Shown: piece by piece, positions 32,471-40,630 of the stretch
Numbering within the stretch: position 1 is the first letter of the stretch
Layout: the number at the start of each line of letters is the position of its first letter
Assembly: GCF_002252665.1 (NCBI RefSeq)
Contig: NZ_NQKZ01000007.1
Location: 58,456-122,455 of the forward strand
Origin: Synechococcus sp. 8F6
GTDB lineage: Bacteria; Cyanobacteriota; Cyanobacteriia; PCC-6307; Cyanobiaceae
Direction of reading: 5' to 3'
Length of the DNA: 64,000 nucleotides
Notes under the pieces: model-generated
What the model saw: the letters and a program-made list of their open reading frames with translations, nothing else
The model's database searches: none
What the model was told of the DNA's origin: nothing
Translations under genes and position numbers: made by a program

Positions 32471-32533
32471 AATCAGCACCAGCATCGGGCTGTCGGAGTT
32501 GCCTTTGTCCACTCCGCCCGGCTCGCCTGCCAT
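32396..32533 (-). CDS. Small single-span membrane protein, hypothetical
   Basis: The 45-residue frame begins MAGEPGGVDKGNSDS and contains one strong transmembrane helix (LVLISGILLLGGIATFIGWG), ending LTHAYPGG. The last 75 bp are antisense to the 3' end of ribF. Polar head, clean helix and short tail look like the small thylakoid or plasma-membrane proteins common in cyanobacteria. No family is named. The overlap coincides with the part of RibF that looks non-conserved, supporting the membrane frame as the selected one. Confidence 0.55.
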   Translation of the reverse strand: MAGEPGGVDKGNSDSPMLVLISGILLLGGIATFIGWGLTHAYPGG

Positions 32534-32546
32534 TGGCCCCTGCGTG

Positions 32547-33638
32547 ATGGACCCCACCCTAAACAGCATGGCCAGCGAGGGTCTGGATGACCCAGCTCGC
32601 GATCGCTTGATCGACGCCAACCTCGATCGAGCCCGAGAGGGGTTGCGGGTGCTGGAGGACTGGGCCCGTTTCGGCCTGGATCGACGCGACCTGGTGGTGC
32701 GCACCAAGGACATGCGCCAGCGGCTGGGCCGGTTGCACCGGGATGCCTACAAATTTGCGCGCCACACAGCCACCGACCCGGCCGCGGGGCTCGGCCATCC
32801 GGCCCAGGCGGAGCGCCGCAGCCCCAGCGCCGTGGTTGGTGCCAACGCCGGTCGGGTGCAGGAGGCGCTGCGGGTGCTGGAGGAGTTTGGCCGCAGCAGC
32901 GATCCGGAGCTGGCGGAGGAGGCCTCCACCCTGCGCTACCTGCTCTACGACCTGGAAGTGGATCTGCTGCAGGCCTGTCGTCTGGCGGCCACGGGCGGGG
33001 AGGGGCGCCGCGAGGCCCTGGCCCACTGCCGCTTGTATCTGGTTACCTCGCCGGTGGCCGATCTGGAGGGCGTGGTGGCCGCGGCCCTCGGGGCCGGGGT
33101 GCGCCTGGTGCAATACCGCGCCAAGGAGGCTGCTGGTCTCGACGACCTGCAGAAGCTTGGCCAGGCCCGCGCCCTGCGCCAGCTGTGCGCGGCCCACGGC
33201 GCCCTGTTTCTGGTCAACGACCGGATCGACATCGCTCTGGCGGTGGAAGCCGATGGGGTGCATCTGGGCCAGGGGGATCTGCCGCCGGCGGTGGCGCGCC
33301 AGCTGCTGGGGCCCGATCGCCTGATCGGCCGCAGCACCCATGCCCTCGCGCAGCTGCAGCAGGCGGTGACCGATGGCTGCGACTACGTGGGCGTCGGGCC
33401 GGTGCACGCCACGCCCACCAAGCCGGGCCGGGAGCCGGTGGGCCTTGACTACGTGCGCCAGGCCGCGGCGGCCAGCCCGATCCCCTTCTTCGCCATCGGC
33501 GGGGTGGAGGCCAGCAACCTGGCGGCGGTGCGGGCGGCCGGTGCCGATCGGGTGGCGGTGGTGCGGGCCATCACCGAAGCCGTTGATCCGGCTGCCGCCA
33601 CGGCCGCGCTGCTGCAGGCCCTGGAGGGTTGCCCATGA
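32547..33638 (+). CDS. thiE: Thiamine-phosphate synthase with cyanobacterial N-terminal extension
   Basis: The 363-residue protein has a TIM-barrel ThiE domain from about residue 150: LYLVTSPVADLEGVVAAALG, VRLVQYRAKEA, LFLVNDRIDIALAVEADGVH, LGQGDLPP, STHALAQLQQA, YVGVGPVHATPTKPG and FFAIGGVEASNL. The N-terminal about 140 residues (LIDANLDRAREGLRVLEDWA, EALRVLEEFGR) form the helical domain common in cyanobacterial ThiE. The enzyme joins HMP pyrophosphate and thiazole phosphate. I chose ATG 32547 (GTG 32544 and ATG 32568 are alternatives). The stop overlaps the thiS start as ATGA. Confidence 0.95.
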   Translation: MDPTLNSMASEGLDDPARDRLIDANLDRAREGLRVLEDWARFGLDRRDLVVRTKDMRQRLGRLHRDAYKFARHTATDPAAGLGHPAQAERRSPSAVVGANAGRVQEALRVLEEFGRSSDPELAEEASTLRYLLYDLEVDLLQACRLAATGGEGRREALAHCRLYLVTSPVADLEGVVAAALGAGVRLVQYRAKEAAGLDDLQKLGQARALRQLCAAHGALFLVNDRIDIALAVEADGVHLGQGDLPPAVARQLLGPDRLIGRSTHALAQLQQAVTDGCDYVGVGPVHATPTKPGREPVGLDYVRQAAAASPIPFFAIGGVEASNLAAVRAAGADRVAVVRAITEAVDPAAATAALLQALEGCP

Positions 33639-33841
33639 TCACCTTGCAGGTGAATGGCGAACTGCGCCAGTGCTCAGCAGGCCTGAGCCTGGAGCAGGTG
33701 CTCGCCGAACTGGGCTACCAGCCCCGGCTGGTGGTGGTGGAGTTCAACGGCGCGATCCTGCTCCGGCAGGCCTGGCCCTCCCAGCCGGTGGTGGAATCCG
33801 ATGTGCTGGAGGTGGTCACCATCGTGGGTGGCGGTTCCTAG
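33635..33841 (+). CDS. thiS: Sulphur carrier protein ThiS
   Basis: The 68-residue ubiquitin-like protein (MITLQVNGELRQC, LSLEQVLAELGYQPRLVVVE, VLEVVTIVGGGS) carries sulphur as a thiocarboxylate for thiazole synthesis. ThiS normally ends in Gly-Gly; here a Ser follows GGG, so the free Gly terminus would need trimming, or the GGGS end is tolerated. The ATG at 33635 is coupled to the thiE stop. thiG and thiF are not adjacent. Confidence 0.92.
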   Translation: MITLQVNGELRQCSAGLSLEQVLAELGYQPRLVVVEFNGAILLRQAWPSQPVVESDVLEVVTIVGGGS

Positions 33842-33866
33842 ATTTCAACCACTTGCTTGCGGAGCC

Positions 33867-34865
33867 TTGGCGCTTCCGACCCGTCCGACCTTCGGACCCA
33901 GCCTGAGCCTGCGGCGCTGTGTCAGTTGGCTGGCCGTGCCGGTGCTGGCGCTCACCCTGCTGCTTGCCCATCCAAGCCCCAGCTGGGCGGCCAGCGGCGG
34001 CCGGATTGGTGGCGGCAGCTTCCGTTCGGCCCCCTCGATGCCCCGCAGCTACGGCGGCGGTGGCTATGGCGGGGGATATCGAGGTGGCTACAGCGGCGGC
34101 TATCGCGGTGGTTATGGCGGCGGTGGAATTGGCTTTCCCTTCCTGATCCCGATCTTTGGCTTCGGCGGCGGTGGGCTGTTCGGCTTCCTGGTGCTGATGG
34201 GCGTGGTGGGTCTGCTGCTCAATGCCGTGCGAGGTGGTGGTGGTGGTCAGGGCCCCGCCCTTGGCAGCGGCCGCGGCGGCGATCTGATTGGCGCGGGACG
34301 CCCCGATGGACCGGTCACGATCAGCCAGCTGCAGGTGGGGCTGCTCGCTTCGGCGCGCCAGCTGCAAACCGACCTGCGTCGGTTGGCCGGCAGCGCCGAC
34401 ACCAGCCATGCGGCCGGGCTCCAGGCACTGCTCCAGGAGAGCACCCTGGCCCTGCTGCGCCACCCCGACCTCTGGATGTACGCCAACGGTGAAGTGGGCC
34501 AGGTGCCCTTCGTCAGTGCGGAAGCCACCTTTAACCGTCTGTCGATGGCCGAACGCAGCAAGTTGCAGCGTGAGGTGACCAGCAATGTCGGCGGTCAGCG
34601 CTACAGCGATGCCGCCGTCGCGGCGGGCGACAGCGATGCCAGCAGTGATTTCATCGCCGTGACCCTGCTGGTGGCCACCCGCAACCGGATCAACCTCAAG
34701 GGTGCGGGCAGCGCCGACCAGCTGCGTGAATCGCTGGAGCAGCTCGGGGCGGTGGGCTCTGCGGACCTGCTTGCGATCGAGGTGATCTGGCAGCCGGAAG
34801 GGGCCGGCGAAGTGCTCAGCACCGAAGAGCTGCTCACCGCCTACCCCCAGCTGCAGCACCTCTAG
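33867..34865 (+). CDS. DUF1517 family membrane protein
   Basis: The protein has an N-terminal signal or anchor (SWLAVPVLALTLLLAHPSPS), a Gly/Tyr-rich low-complexity segment (GGGYGGGYRGGYSGGYRGGY, about residues 60-85), a transmembrane helix (FGFLVLMGVVGLLLNAV) and the DUF1517 domain (ISQLQVGLLASARQLQTDLR, SSDFIAVTLLVATRNRINLK, GSADLLAIEVIWQPEGAGEV). The function is unknown. There is no ATG before the signal segment; a TTG at 33867 is the best start I can see. It follows thiS by 25 bp, but joint transcription is uncertain. Confidence 0.88.
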   Translation: MALPTRPTFGPSLSLRRCVSWLAVPVLALTLLLAHPSPSWAASGGRIGGGSFRSAPSMPRSYGGGGYGGGYRGGYSGGYRGGYGGGGIGFPFLIPIFGFGGGGLFGFLVLMGVVGLLLNAVRGGGGGQGPALGSGRGGDLIGAGRPDGPVTISQLQVGLLASARQLQTDLRRLAGSADTSHAAGLQALLQESTLALLRHPDLWMYANGEVGQVPFVSAEATFNRLSMAERSKLQREVTSNVGGQRYSDAAVAAGDSDASSDFIAVTLLVATRNRINLKGAGSADQLRESLEQLGAVGSADLLAIEVIWQPEGAGEVLSTEELLTAYPQLQHL

Positions 34866-34981
34866 CCCTGGGGGAGCAGCAGTCCTGGGGCGAGTCGCAA
34901 ACGGCCCGAGGAGATTGGTCCCCAGGCCCTTGCGGTCACCTCGTGGGCTTTCCACACTGCGCTTCACTGCCGGTTGCACCG

Positions 34982-35140
34982 ATGGGTCGTCGCGCGCTGT
35001 CCTGGGCGAACACTCCCGTGCTGCTGCAGGCGATTGAACGCTACGAGCAGGGACGGCTGCCCCGATCGATGCAGCTTTGGCTGCAGACCCTGCTGGAAAT
35101 CGAGGAGTCCGCCGCTACCCCCTTGCGCCCCGGCTGCTGA
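34982..35140 (+). CDS. Small hypothetical protein, 52 aa
   Basis: The frame reads MGRRALSWANTPVLLQAIER, then YEQGRLPRSMQLWLQTLLEI and a short tail. It is helical and basic at the start, with no transmembrane segment. An upstream in-frame ATG (34943) would add 13 residues. The 3' end overlaps larB on the other strand by 26 bp. Coding is supported only by composition and plausible folding; no family was recognised. Confidence 0.45.
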   Translation: MGRRALSWANTPVLLQAIERYEQGRLPRSMQLWLQTLLEIEESAATPLRPGC

Positions 35141-35801
35141 GGATGCGCACAGCGGCCATGGCGGCCCCGTAGCCGTTGTCGATGTTGACCACCGAGAGCC
35201 CTGGGGCGCAGCTGGCCAGCATGCCGTGCAGGGCAGCCACCCCACCGGCGCTCACCCCGTAGCCCACCGCCACCGGCACGCCGATCACCGGCTGGGGCAG
35301 CAGCCCGGCCAGCACCGTGGGCAGCGCTCCTTCCATGCCAGCGCAGGCGATCAGCACATCCGCGCCGCGCAGCTCCTCGAGCCGACCCAGCAGGCGATGC
35401 AGCCCGGCCACGCCCACGTCGAGCACCAGCTCGGCGGCGATCCCATGGCAGTGCAGGGCCAGCTGGGCCTCGGCCGCCACCGGCAGGTCGCTGGTGCCGC
35501 CGCTCAGCACCACCACCCGGCCGCGGCGGGGATCCGGATCCGGCAGGGGGCCGGCCGTGAGGCAGCGGGCCTGGCCGTGGTGCTGGAGTGCCAGCTGCGG
35601 CAGCAGCGCCTGCGGCAGCTGGGTGGCCACGGCTTCCGCTTTCTCCGGGGAGATGCGGGTGGCCAGGGCCAGCTCCCCGGCGTCGTGCAGGGCCTCAAGG
35701 ATCCGCGCGATCTGCTCAGCGCTCTTGTGTTCCCCCCAGATCGCCTCCACCATGCCCAGCCGCTGGCGGCGGCCGAGATCCAGCCGGTGCTCGGCGCTCA
35801 T
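35115..35801 (-). CDS. larB: LarB-like (nickel pincer cofactor biosynthesis / AIR carboxylase-like) protein
   Basis: The 228-residue protein has a PurE-like C-terminal domain: GRVVVLSGGTSDLPVAAEAQ, DVGVAGLHRLLGRLEELRGA, VLIACAGMEGALPTVLAGLL and VGVP-type VIGVPVAVGYG. The N-terminal helical part is typical of LarB, which carboxylates nicotinic acid adenine dinucleotide in making the nickel-pincer cofactor of lactate racemase. larC, larE and larA are not nearby, so the substrate in this organism is open. It overlaps the upstream methyltransferase by 4 bp (ATGA) and ends the operon. Confidence 0.92.
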   Translation of the reverse strand: MSAEHRLDLGRRQRLGMVEAIWGEHKSAEQIARILEALHDAGELALATRISPEKAEAVATQLPQALLPQLALQHHGQARCLTAGPLPDPDPRRGRVVVLSGGTSDLPVAAEAQLALHCHGIAAELVLDVGVAGLHRLLGRLEELRGADVLIACAGMEGALPTVLAGLLPQPVIGVPVAVGYGVSAGGVAALHGMLASCAPGLSVVNIDNGYGAAMAAVRILSSRGARG

Positions 35802-36637
35802 GGCCGCTCCCACACCATCTCCACCAGCGCTGGCGTCACCCAAAGGCTGGCGTGGCGCTGCCCCCAGGCCAGTTCGGCTTCCAGGCCGGCCTGCTCGGCG
35901 GCGCTCCAGCGGCCGGCGGCGATCAGCTGGGCGGGATAGCTGCTGAGGAAATCAAGCAGCCACTGGGTTTTGGGGTGGTCGCTGGGGGAGCAGGCCATCA
36001 GGCTGGAGCTGTGCAGCAGCCGGAAGCCGCGGGCCTCGAGCAGGGCCGGTAGGCGCTGGGCCACGTCGGGATCGCCGCCATGGTCGCGCCAGTGTTGGAT
36101 GCAGCGCTCCACAAAGCGGGCTAGGGCGCTGCCGCCCGGATGGAGCGCGAAGGTGTTCCACTGCACGTATTCGTGCAGCACCAGCCGGCCGCCGGGGCGC
36201 AACGCCTGGCTCACCAGATCCAGCAGGGGCTCAAGCCGGGGTAGAAACATCGCCACCCAGCGACACCAGGCCCCGTCCCAGCTGTCCCCCTCCAAAGCCA
36301 GGGGTGGCGACCCGTTTGAGGAGGCCAGGTCGTGTTGCAGGGTGCGCAGCTGGGGCATGGCCTTCTGCTGCAACTGCTGCTGCAGGTGCGCCAGGTAGGC
36401 CGGGGCGCTGTCGATGGCCAGCACCTGGCCGGCCGGCCCCACCCGCTCGGCCAGCTCGCAGCTGGCGAAGCCGGGGCCGCAGCCCAGATCGAGCAGCCGC
36501 TGACCCGGCCCGAAGCCAGCCCGGTCCCAGGAGCTCAGCATCGCGTCGCGCCAGATCGCATGCTGGCGCGCCAGCCGTTCCCGCTCGATGGCGTGGCTGC
36601 CGAGCACATAGGAGGCTCCCCTGGTGGCGGCGCTCAT
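35798..36637 (-). CDS. Class I SAM-dependent methyltransferase
   Basis: The 279-residue enzyme has the SAM motif RLLDLGCGPGFASCELAERV, then VLAIDSAPAYLAHLQQQLQ (motif II), SWDGAWCRWVAMFLPRLEPL (motif IV) and ALRPGGRLVLHEYVQWNTF (motif V). HEYVQW-type residues after motif V resemble small-molecule methyltransferases, but the substrate is unknown. It overlaps larB downstream and the TIGR03792 gene upstream, each by 4 bp. Confidence 0.92.
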   Translation of the reverse strand: MSAATRGASYVLGSHAIERERLARQHAIWRDAMLSSWDRAGFGPGQRLLDLGCGPGFASCELAERVGPAGQVLAIDSAPAYLAHLQQQLQQKAMPQLRTLQHDLASSNGSPPLALEGDSWDGAWCRWVAMFLPRLEPLLDLVSQALRPGGRLVLHEYVQWNTFALHPGGSALARFVERCIQHWRDHGGDPDVAQRLPALLEARGFRLLHSSSLMACSPSDHPKTQWLLDFLSSYPAQLIAAGRWSAAEQAGLEAELAWGQRHASLWVTPALVEMVWERP

Positions 36638-37062
36638 GGCGGCAGCAGTTCCCCTTCAAACACCAGCGGGAAGGGATTGCCCTGCTGCGCACCGGTGGCC
36701 TGGCGGGCCAGCTGCTCGAAGCGTTCCTGCACCGCCTCCAGGTCCTGCTCGGGGATCGCTTTCCACTGGTCGCGGCTGGCCCAGCGGATCAACAGGGTGC
36801 CCTCCTCGGTGGCGGGGTCCCAAAGCAGCTGGCGATCAAGGAATCCATCCTGCTGGGCCAACCAAGGCTCCCAGCTGCCCTTTTCAGCGTCGATCCAGGC
36901 CTGGCGGGCTTCGGCCGGCACCTTCAGCCGCAGGTGCTCCACCACGGCCACCTCAAAACCGCCATCGGGCCGATCCAGCTCGGCGATCGCCACATCGGCA
37001 TGACCGGCAAGCAGCATCGCCAGGCACAGGGCAACGGCCAGCAACCTAGCTAGGACGGTCAT
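36634..37062 (-). CDS. TIGR03792 family protein
   Basis: The 142-residue protein has a signal peptide ([20 protein letters not shown]) and a ferredoxin-like alpha/beta domain similar to antibiotic-biosynthesis-monooxygenase folds: [40 protein letters not shown] and [20 protein letters not shown]. The family is known from cyanobacteria without function. It overlaps ispF and the methyltransferase by 4 bp each. Confidence 0.85.
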   Translation of the reverse strand: MTVLARLLAVALCLAMLLAGHADVAIAELDRPDGGFEVAVVEHLRLKVPAEARQAWIDAEKGSWEPWLAQQDGFLDRQLLWDPATEEGTLLIRWASRDQWKAIPEQDLEAVQERFEQLARQATGAQQGNPFPLVFEGELLPP

Positions 37063-37544
37063 GGCTGCTGCAACAGGGCCACGGCATGGCAGGAGATCCC
37101 CTCTTCACGGCCTTCCGCCCCGAGCCGCTCATTGGTGGTGGCTTTCACCCCCACCTGCTCGGGCTCCAGGCCCATCCGGCTGGCAATGGCGCTGCGCATG
37201 GCCTCGATGTGGGGTTTGAGTTTGGGCCGCTCGGCCACGACCACGCTGTCGATGTTCACCACGCTCCAGCCCCGTTCCATCACCAGGGCCACCACTTGTT
37301 CCAGCAGCTCCAGGCTGTCGGCCCCTTTCCACTGGGGATCGTCGGGCGGGAAGTATTTGCCGATGTCGCCCAGCGACAGGGCCCCCAGCAGGGCGTCCAT
37401 GATCGCGTGCACCAGCACGTCGGCATCGCTGTGGCCATCGAGGCCCAGGCCATCCGGGTGCTCCAGCGGTTGCCCCCCCAGGATCAGCGCCCGACCCGGC
37501 ACCAGGCGATGGATGTCGTAGCCGTTGCCGATGCGGAATTGCAT
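37059..37544 (-). CDS. ispF: 2-C-methyl-D-erythritol 2,4-cyclodiphosphate synthase
   Basis: The 161-residue trimeric enzyme makes the cyclodiphosphate of the MEP isoprenoid pathway. It carries the zinc and substrate motifs [19 protein letters not shown] (D-x-H), [37 protein letters not shown] and [20 protein letters not shown]. Length and residues are normal. It is the first gene of the ispF-TIGR03792-methyltransferase-larB operon; an isoprenoid link for the other members is not evident. Confidence 0.97.
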   Translation of the reverse strand: MQFRIGNGYDIHRLVPGRALILGGQPLEHPDGLGLDGHSDADVLVHAIMDALLGALSLGDIGKYFPPDDPQWKGADSLELLEQVVALVMERGWSVVNIDSVVVAERPKLKPHIEAMRSAIASRMGLEPEQVGVKATTNERLGAEGREEGISCHAVALLQQP

Positions 37545-37563
37545 CTGCCCCTGATGTCTGCTC

Positions 37564-38022
37564 TCAGTCTCCCCCAGGCCCCATCACCTGCAGCTGGTTG
37601 CCGTCACGGCCCATCACGGTGACGTAGCTGCCCGGTGGCAGGGGGTGGGAGTCCTTGAGGTTGACGGCGCTCCAGCTCTGGCCTTGCCAGCGCACCCGAC
37701 CCGTATCGCTCTCGGCAAAGCCGCTGATCACCTCGGCCGTCTCTGCAAGCGGCAGGCTGCGGTGGCGTTGCCGCCGCGACCAGCGCCGCAGGCCCAGCAC
37801 TCCCAGGCCCGTGAGCCCCAGCAGCAGTCCCAGCTGCAGCCCTGGTGGCAGGGGCCACCAGGCCGTGGCCACCGACAGCCCCAGGGCTGCCACCGCGGCG
37901 GGCAGCAGCCCCTCGACATCCGCGCCCGCCAGGCCCAGCACCAGCAGACCGGCGGCCAGCAGCAGCCAGAGGAGGGGCATGGGGGCCATGGGGTGAGGGC
38001 GCGGGCGGTTCGTTGTGCCCAT
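37564..38022 (-). CDS. NfeD-like membrane protein
   Basis: The 152-residue protein has hydrophobic helices at about 15-75 ([38 protein letters not shown]) and a C-terminal OB-like NfeD domain ([40 protein letters not shown]). NfeD proteins pair with SPFH/stomatin proteins in membrane microdomains, and one lies divergently next door, 11 bp away. It precedes ispF with a 19-bp gap on the same strand. Confidence 0.9.
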   Translation of the reverse strand: MGTTNRPRPHPMAPMPLLWLLLAAGLLVLGLAGADVEGLLPAAVAALGLSVATAWWPLPPGLQLGLLLGLTGLGVLGLRRWSRRQRHRSLPLAETAEVISGFAESDTGRVRWQGQSWSAVNLKDSHPLPPGSYVTVMGRDGNQLQVMGPGGD

Positions 38023-38060
38023 GCTGACTAGCGTTGGGATTCCTAGCTCGGAGCCCGGCC

Positions 38061-38942
38061 GTGGAAGCGCTGTTGTCTTTGCCCGCCCTGGCCTTGATGG
38101 CCCTGCTGGGGGTGAGCAGCGTCAAGGTCACCAGCGGCGGCCAGTCGCGGTTGGTGGAGCGGCTTGGCAAGTACGACCGCCAGCTGCAGCCGGGGCTCTC
38201 CTTCGTGTTGCCGGGGGTGGAGAAGGTGGTGAGCCACGAATCCCTGAAGGAGCGGGTGCTCGACATCCCGCCCCAGCAGTGCATCACCCGCGACAACGTC
38301 GGCATCGAGGTGGATGCGGTGGTGTATTGGCAGCTGCTCGAGCACGCCCGCGCCTACTACGGCGTCGACAACCTCCAGGCGGCGATGGTGAACCTGGTGC
38401 TCACCCAGATCCGCGCCGAGATGGGCAAGCTCGACCTGGATCAAACCTTCACCACCCGCCAAGAGGTGAACGAGGCGCTGCTGCGGGAGCTGGATCAGGC
38501 CACCGATCCCTGGGGGGTGAAGGTGACCCGCGTTGAGCTGCGCGACATCCAGCCGTCGCGCGGCGTGCAGCAGGCGATGGAGCAGCAGATGACCGCCGAG
38601 CGGGAGAAGCGGGCGGCAATTTTGCGCTCCGAAGGCGAGCGCGACTCCCAGGTGAATGCGGCCCGGGGCCGGGCCGAAGCCCTGGTGCTGGACGCCGAAG
38701 CCCAGGCCAAGCAGCAGGCCCTGCTGGCCCAGGCCCGGGCCGATGCGGCCACCCGCTTGGCGGAAGCAATCGGTGGCAACCCCGCGGCGGCTGAGGCCCT
38801 GCGGCTGCTGCTGGCCAGCGACTGGATGGCGATGGGCCAGCAGATGGCCCAATCCCCAGGCGGCAGCGTGTTGATGGTGGACCCCCAGAGCCCTGCCGCC
38901 CTGCTCACCGCCTTGCGGAATCTCCAGCAGGGTCAGGGCTGA
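38061..38942 (+). CDS. SPFH / Band 7 (stomatin-like) protein
   Basis: The protein (about 293 residues) has an N-terminal membrane segment (LLSLPALALMALLGVSSVKV), a Band 7 domain (SRLVERLGKYDRQLQPGLSF, DIPPQQCITRDNVGIEVDAV, DPWGVKVTRVELRDIQPSRG) and a coiled-coil C-terminus (MEQQMTAEREKRAAILRSEG). It should scaffold membrane microdomains with the adjacent NfeD protein. I chose the GTG at 38061, which has CGGAG in front; a TTG at 38034 is the outer alternative. Confidence 0.93.
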   Translation: MEALLSLPALALMALLGVSSVKVTSGGQSRLVERLGKYDRQLQPGLSFVLPGVEKVVSHESLKERVLDIPPQQCITRDNVGIEVDAVVYWQLLEHARAYYGVDNLQAAMVNLVLTQIRAEMGKLDLDQTFTTRQEVNEALLRELDQATDPWGVKVTRVELRDIQPSRGVQQAMEQQMTAEREKRAAILRSEGERDSQVNAARGRAEALVLDAEAQAKQQALLAQARADAATRLAEAIGGNPAAAEALRLLLASDWMAMGQQMAQSPGGSVLMVDPQSPAALLTALRNLQQGQG

Positions 38943-38945
38943 GGC

Positions 38946-39644
38946 CTATTGCTGCTGTTGTTGCTCCTGCCAGCGGGCATACAGATCGGGCCGGCGCTCT
39001 CGGGTGCGCTGTTGCTGCTGCTCAGCACGCCAGCGGGCGATGGCGCCATGGTCGCCGCTGCGCAGCACCGCCGGCACCTCCATGCCCCTGAACTCGGCAG
39101 GCCTGGTGTAGTGAGGGTGCTCCAGCAGCAGGGCGCTGTGGCTCTCCTCCTCCAGGCAAGCCTCGCTGCCTACGGTGCCGGGCAGCAGCCGCACCACGCC
39201 GTTGATGATCACCGCCGCCGGTAGCTCGCCGCCGGTGAGCACGAAATCGCCGATCGACACCTCCTCGTCGGCCAAGCTGCGGATGCGCTCGTCGAAGCCC
39301 TCGTAGTGGCCGCAGATCAGCACCAGCTGGTCGAAGCTTGTGGCCCAGCGGCGCAGATCGGCCTGCTCCAGCGGCTTGCCCTGGGGGCTCATCAGCAGAA
39401 GCCGGCGCCGCGGCAGCACGGGGATCGCTTCCACCGCCGCATACACCGGCTCAGGCTTGAGCACCATGCCGGCGCCGCCGCCATAGGGGTCGTCGTCAAC
39501 TTTTTTGTACTTGTCGGTGGCGAAGTCGCGCGGGTTGTGGGTGTGCAGCGCGGCGATGCCCGCAGCAAAGGCCCGGCCGATCACGCCGAGCGTGAGCAGG
39601 GGCGCGAAGGCCTCCGGGGCCAGGCTCACTACATCGAGTCTCAT
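38946..39644 (-). CDS. trmD: tRNA (guanine-N1)-methyltransferase
   Basis: The 232-residue SPOUT enzyme makes m1G37 in tRNAs. It shows MRLDVVSLAPEAFAPLLTLG, YKKVDDDPYGGGAGMVLKPE, LICGHYEGFDERI and the knot region EVSIGDFVLTGGELPAAVII, followed by RLLPGTVGSEACLEEESHS. The ATG at 39644 follows an in-frame GTG. The C-terminus is unusually Gln-rich (WQEQQQQQ). It converges on the SPFH gene with a 3-bp gap. Confidence 0.96.
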   Translation of the reverse strand: MRLDVVSLAPEAFAPLLTLGVIGRAFAAGIAALHTHNPRDFATDKYKKVDDDPYGGGAGMVLKPEPVYAAVEAIPVLPRRRLLLMSPQGKPLEQADLRRWATSFDQLVLICGHYEGFDERIRSLADEEVSIGDFVLTGGELPAAVIINGVVRLLPGTVGSEACLEEESHSALLLEHPHYTRPAEFRGMEVPAVLRSGDHGAIARWRAEQQQQRTRERRPDLYARWQEQQQQQ

Positions 39645-39665
39645 CACAGATCGAGACGCATCAGT

Positions 39666-40175
39666 TCAGCTCGAGGGCTCGGCGGGCCGGCTCACCCGCC
39701 GGATCTCGGAGCTGAAGCAGGCGCGGCCTGGGCTGCCATCGGCGCGGCTCTCCACGGTGGAGCGCAGGCGCAGGTTGGGCTTGGTAAACCAGATGCGCTC
39801 GCGCACCTCCGCGTCGCCGCTGCTGAGGCTGAGCTCCAGGCTGCCGTCGGGCCAGAGCTGCCAGCGGCCCTGTTGGTCGCCGTTGCGGAAACTGCCATCG
39901 GCACTGAACTGCAGCTCTTGGGCGGTGCCGTCCTTCGGCCCCACCTGCAGGCCGCCGGGAGCGTCTGCGGTTTCGGGCTCCAGATAGGCAACCAGCAGCT
40001 CGCCGCGTTCGCTGCTGTGCCACTCGTCGCCGTTCTCCCCCTCCAGGCCGGCATCGAGGGCAAAGCGGCTGCGCAGCCCCATCCACTCGCCGGCGCAGAA
40101 GCGCAGGAAGGCGCCGATCTCCTGGGGGGGAAAGGGGGCAGCGTTGGTGCGTGACTCGGTGCTGGGCTCGCTCAT
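39666..40175 (-). CDS. Phycobiliprotein lyase, CpcS/CpeS family
   Basis: The 169-residue beta-barrel (lipocalin-like) protein has IGAFLRFCAGEWMGLRSRFA at the start, RGELLVAYLEPETAD, DGSFRNGDQQGRWQLWPDGS and the typical end ERIWFTKPNLRLRSTVESRA and RACFSSEIRRVSRP. CpcS/CpeS lyases attach phycocyanobilin or phycoerythrobilin to phycobiliprotein cysteines, mostly Cys-84 types. The exact clade (CpcS, CpcU, CpcV, CpeS) cannot be decided by eye. It lies 21 bp upstream of trmD, not with phycobilisome genes. Confidence 0.85.
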   Translation of the reverse strand: MSEPSTESRTNAAPFPPQEIGAFLRFCAGEWMGLRSRFALDAGLEGENGDEWHSSERGELLVAYLEPETADAPGGLQVGPKDGTAQELQFSADGSFRNGDQQGRWQLWPDGSLELSLSSGDAEVRERIWFTKPNLRLRSTVESRADGSPGRACFSSEIRRVSRPAEPSS

Positions 40176-40201
40176 GGCCTCGATTCTCTCAGCCGCCTGA
40201 T

Positions 40202-40630
40202 CTACGCGTCGCCAATCCAGATCACCTGCTGGCCGTAGCCGCGGAGGATTCGATCAGCCGTTAGCAGGGTGAGGCCGTGATGGATGGCCTGGGCCACCAG
40301 CAGCCGATCGAAGGGGTCGCGATGGATCAAGGGCAGATGCTGTACCGCCAGACAGTGTTCAGGCGCGATTCCCAGTTCCTGAAGACCCTGCTGCTTCAGC
40401 CCATCACGCAACTGAGTGGCGTCTACGAGGAATCCGGGTTTGCCGAGAGAGGTTTTGATCGCCACTTCCCAAAGGCTCACAACGCTGTACAGCAACGGCA
40501 AGCGGCGATCACTGAGGTTTCCACGCAACGTTGCCGGTAGGCGCTCCGGGGCGATGGCCATCCAGAGCAGAAGCTGGGTGTCGAGCAGTTGCGGGCTCAA
40601 ATTCGGTTGGCTTGAGCTGGCTGTTTCCAT
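40202..40630 (-). CDS. PIN-domain toxin (VapC-like)
   Basis: The 142-residue protein has PIN motifs LLDTQLLLWMAIAPE (first Asp; Thr/Gln follow), LLYSVVSLWEVAIKTSLGKP (central Glu in WE) and HRDPFDRLLVAQAIHHGLTL (Asp in D-P-F-D-R), then LLTADRILRGYG. These are the acidic residues of PIN ribonucleases, close to the DxxxLxW subgroup. It shares one base with the upstream antitoxin gene (TGATG). Together they form a type II toxin-antitoxin module. Confidence 0.9.
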   Translation of the reverse strand: METASSSQPNLSPQLLDTQLLLWMAIAPERLPATLRGNLSDRRLPLLYSVVSLWEVAIKTSLGKPGFLVDATQLRDGLKQQGLQELGIAPEHCLAVQHLPLIHRDPFDRLLVAQAIHHGLTLLTADRILRGYGQQVIWIGDA

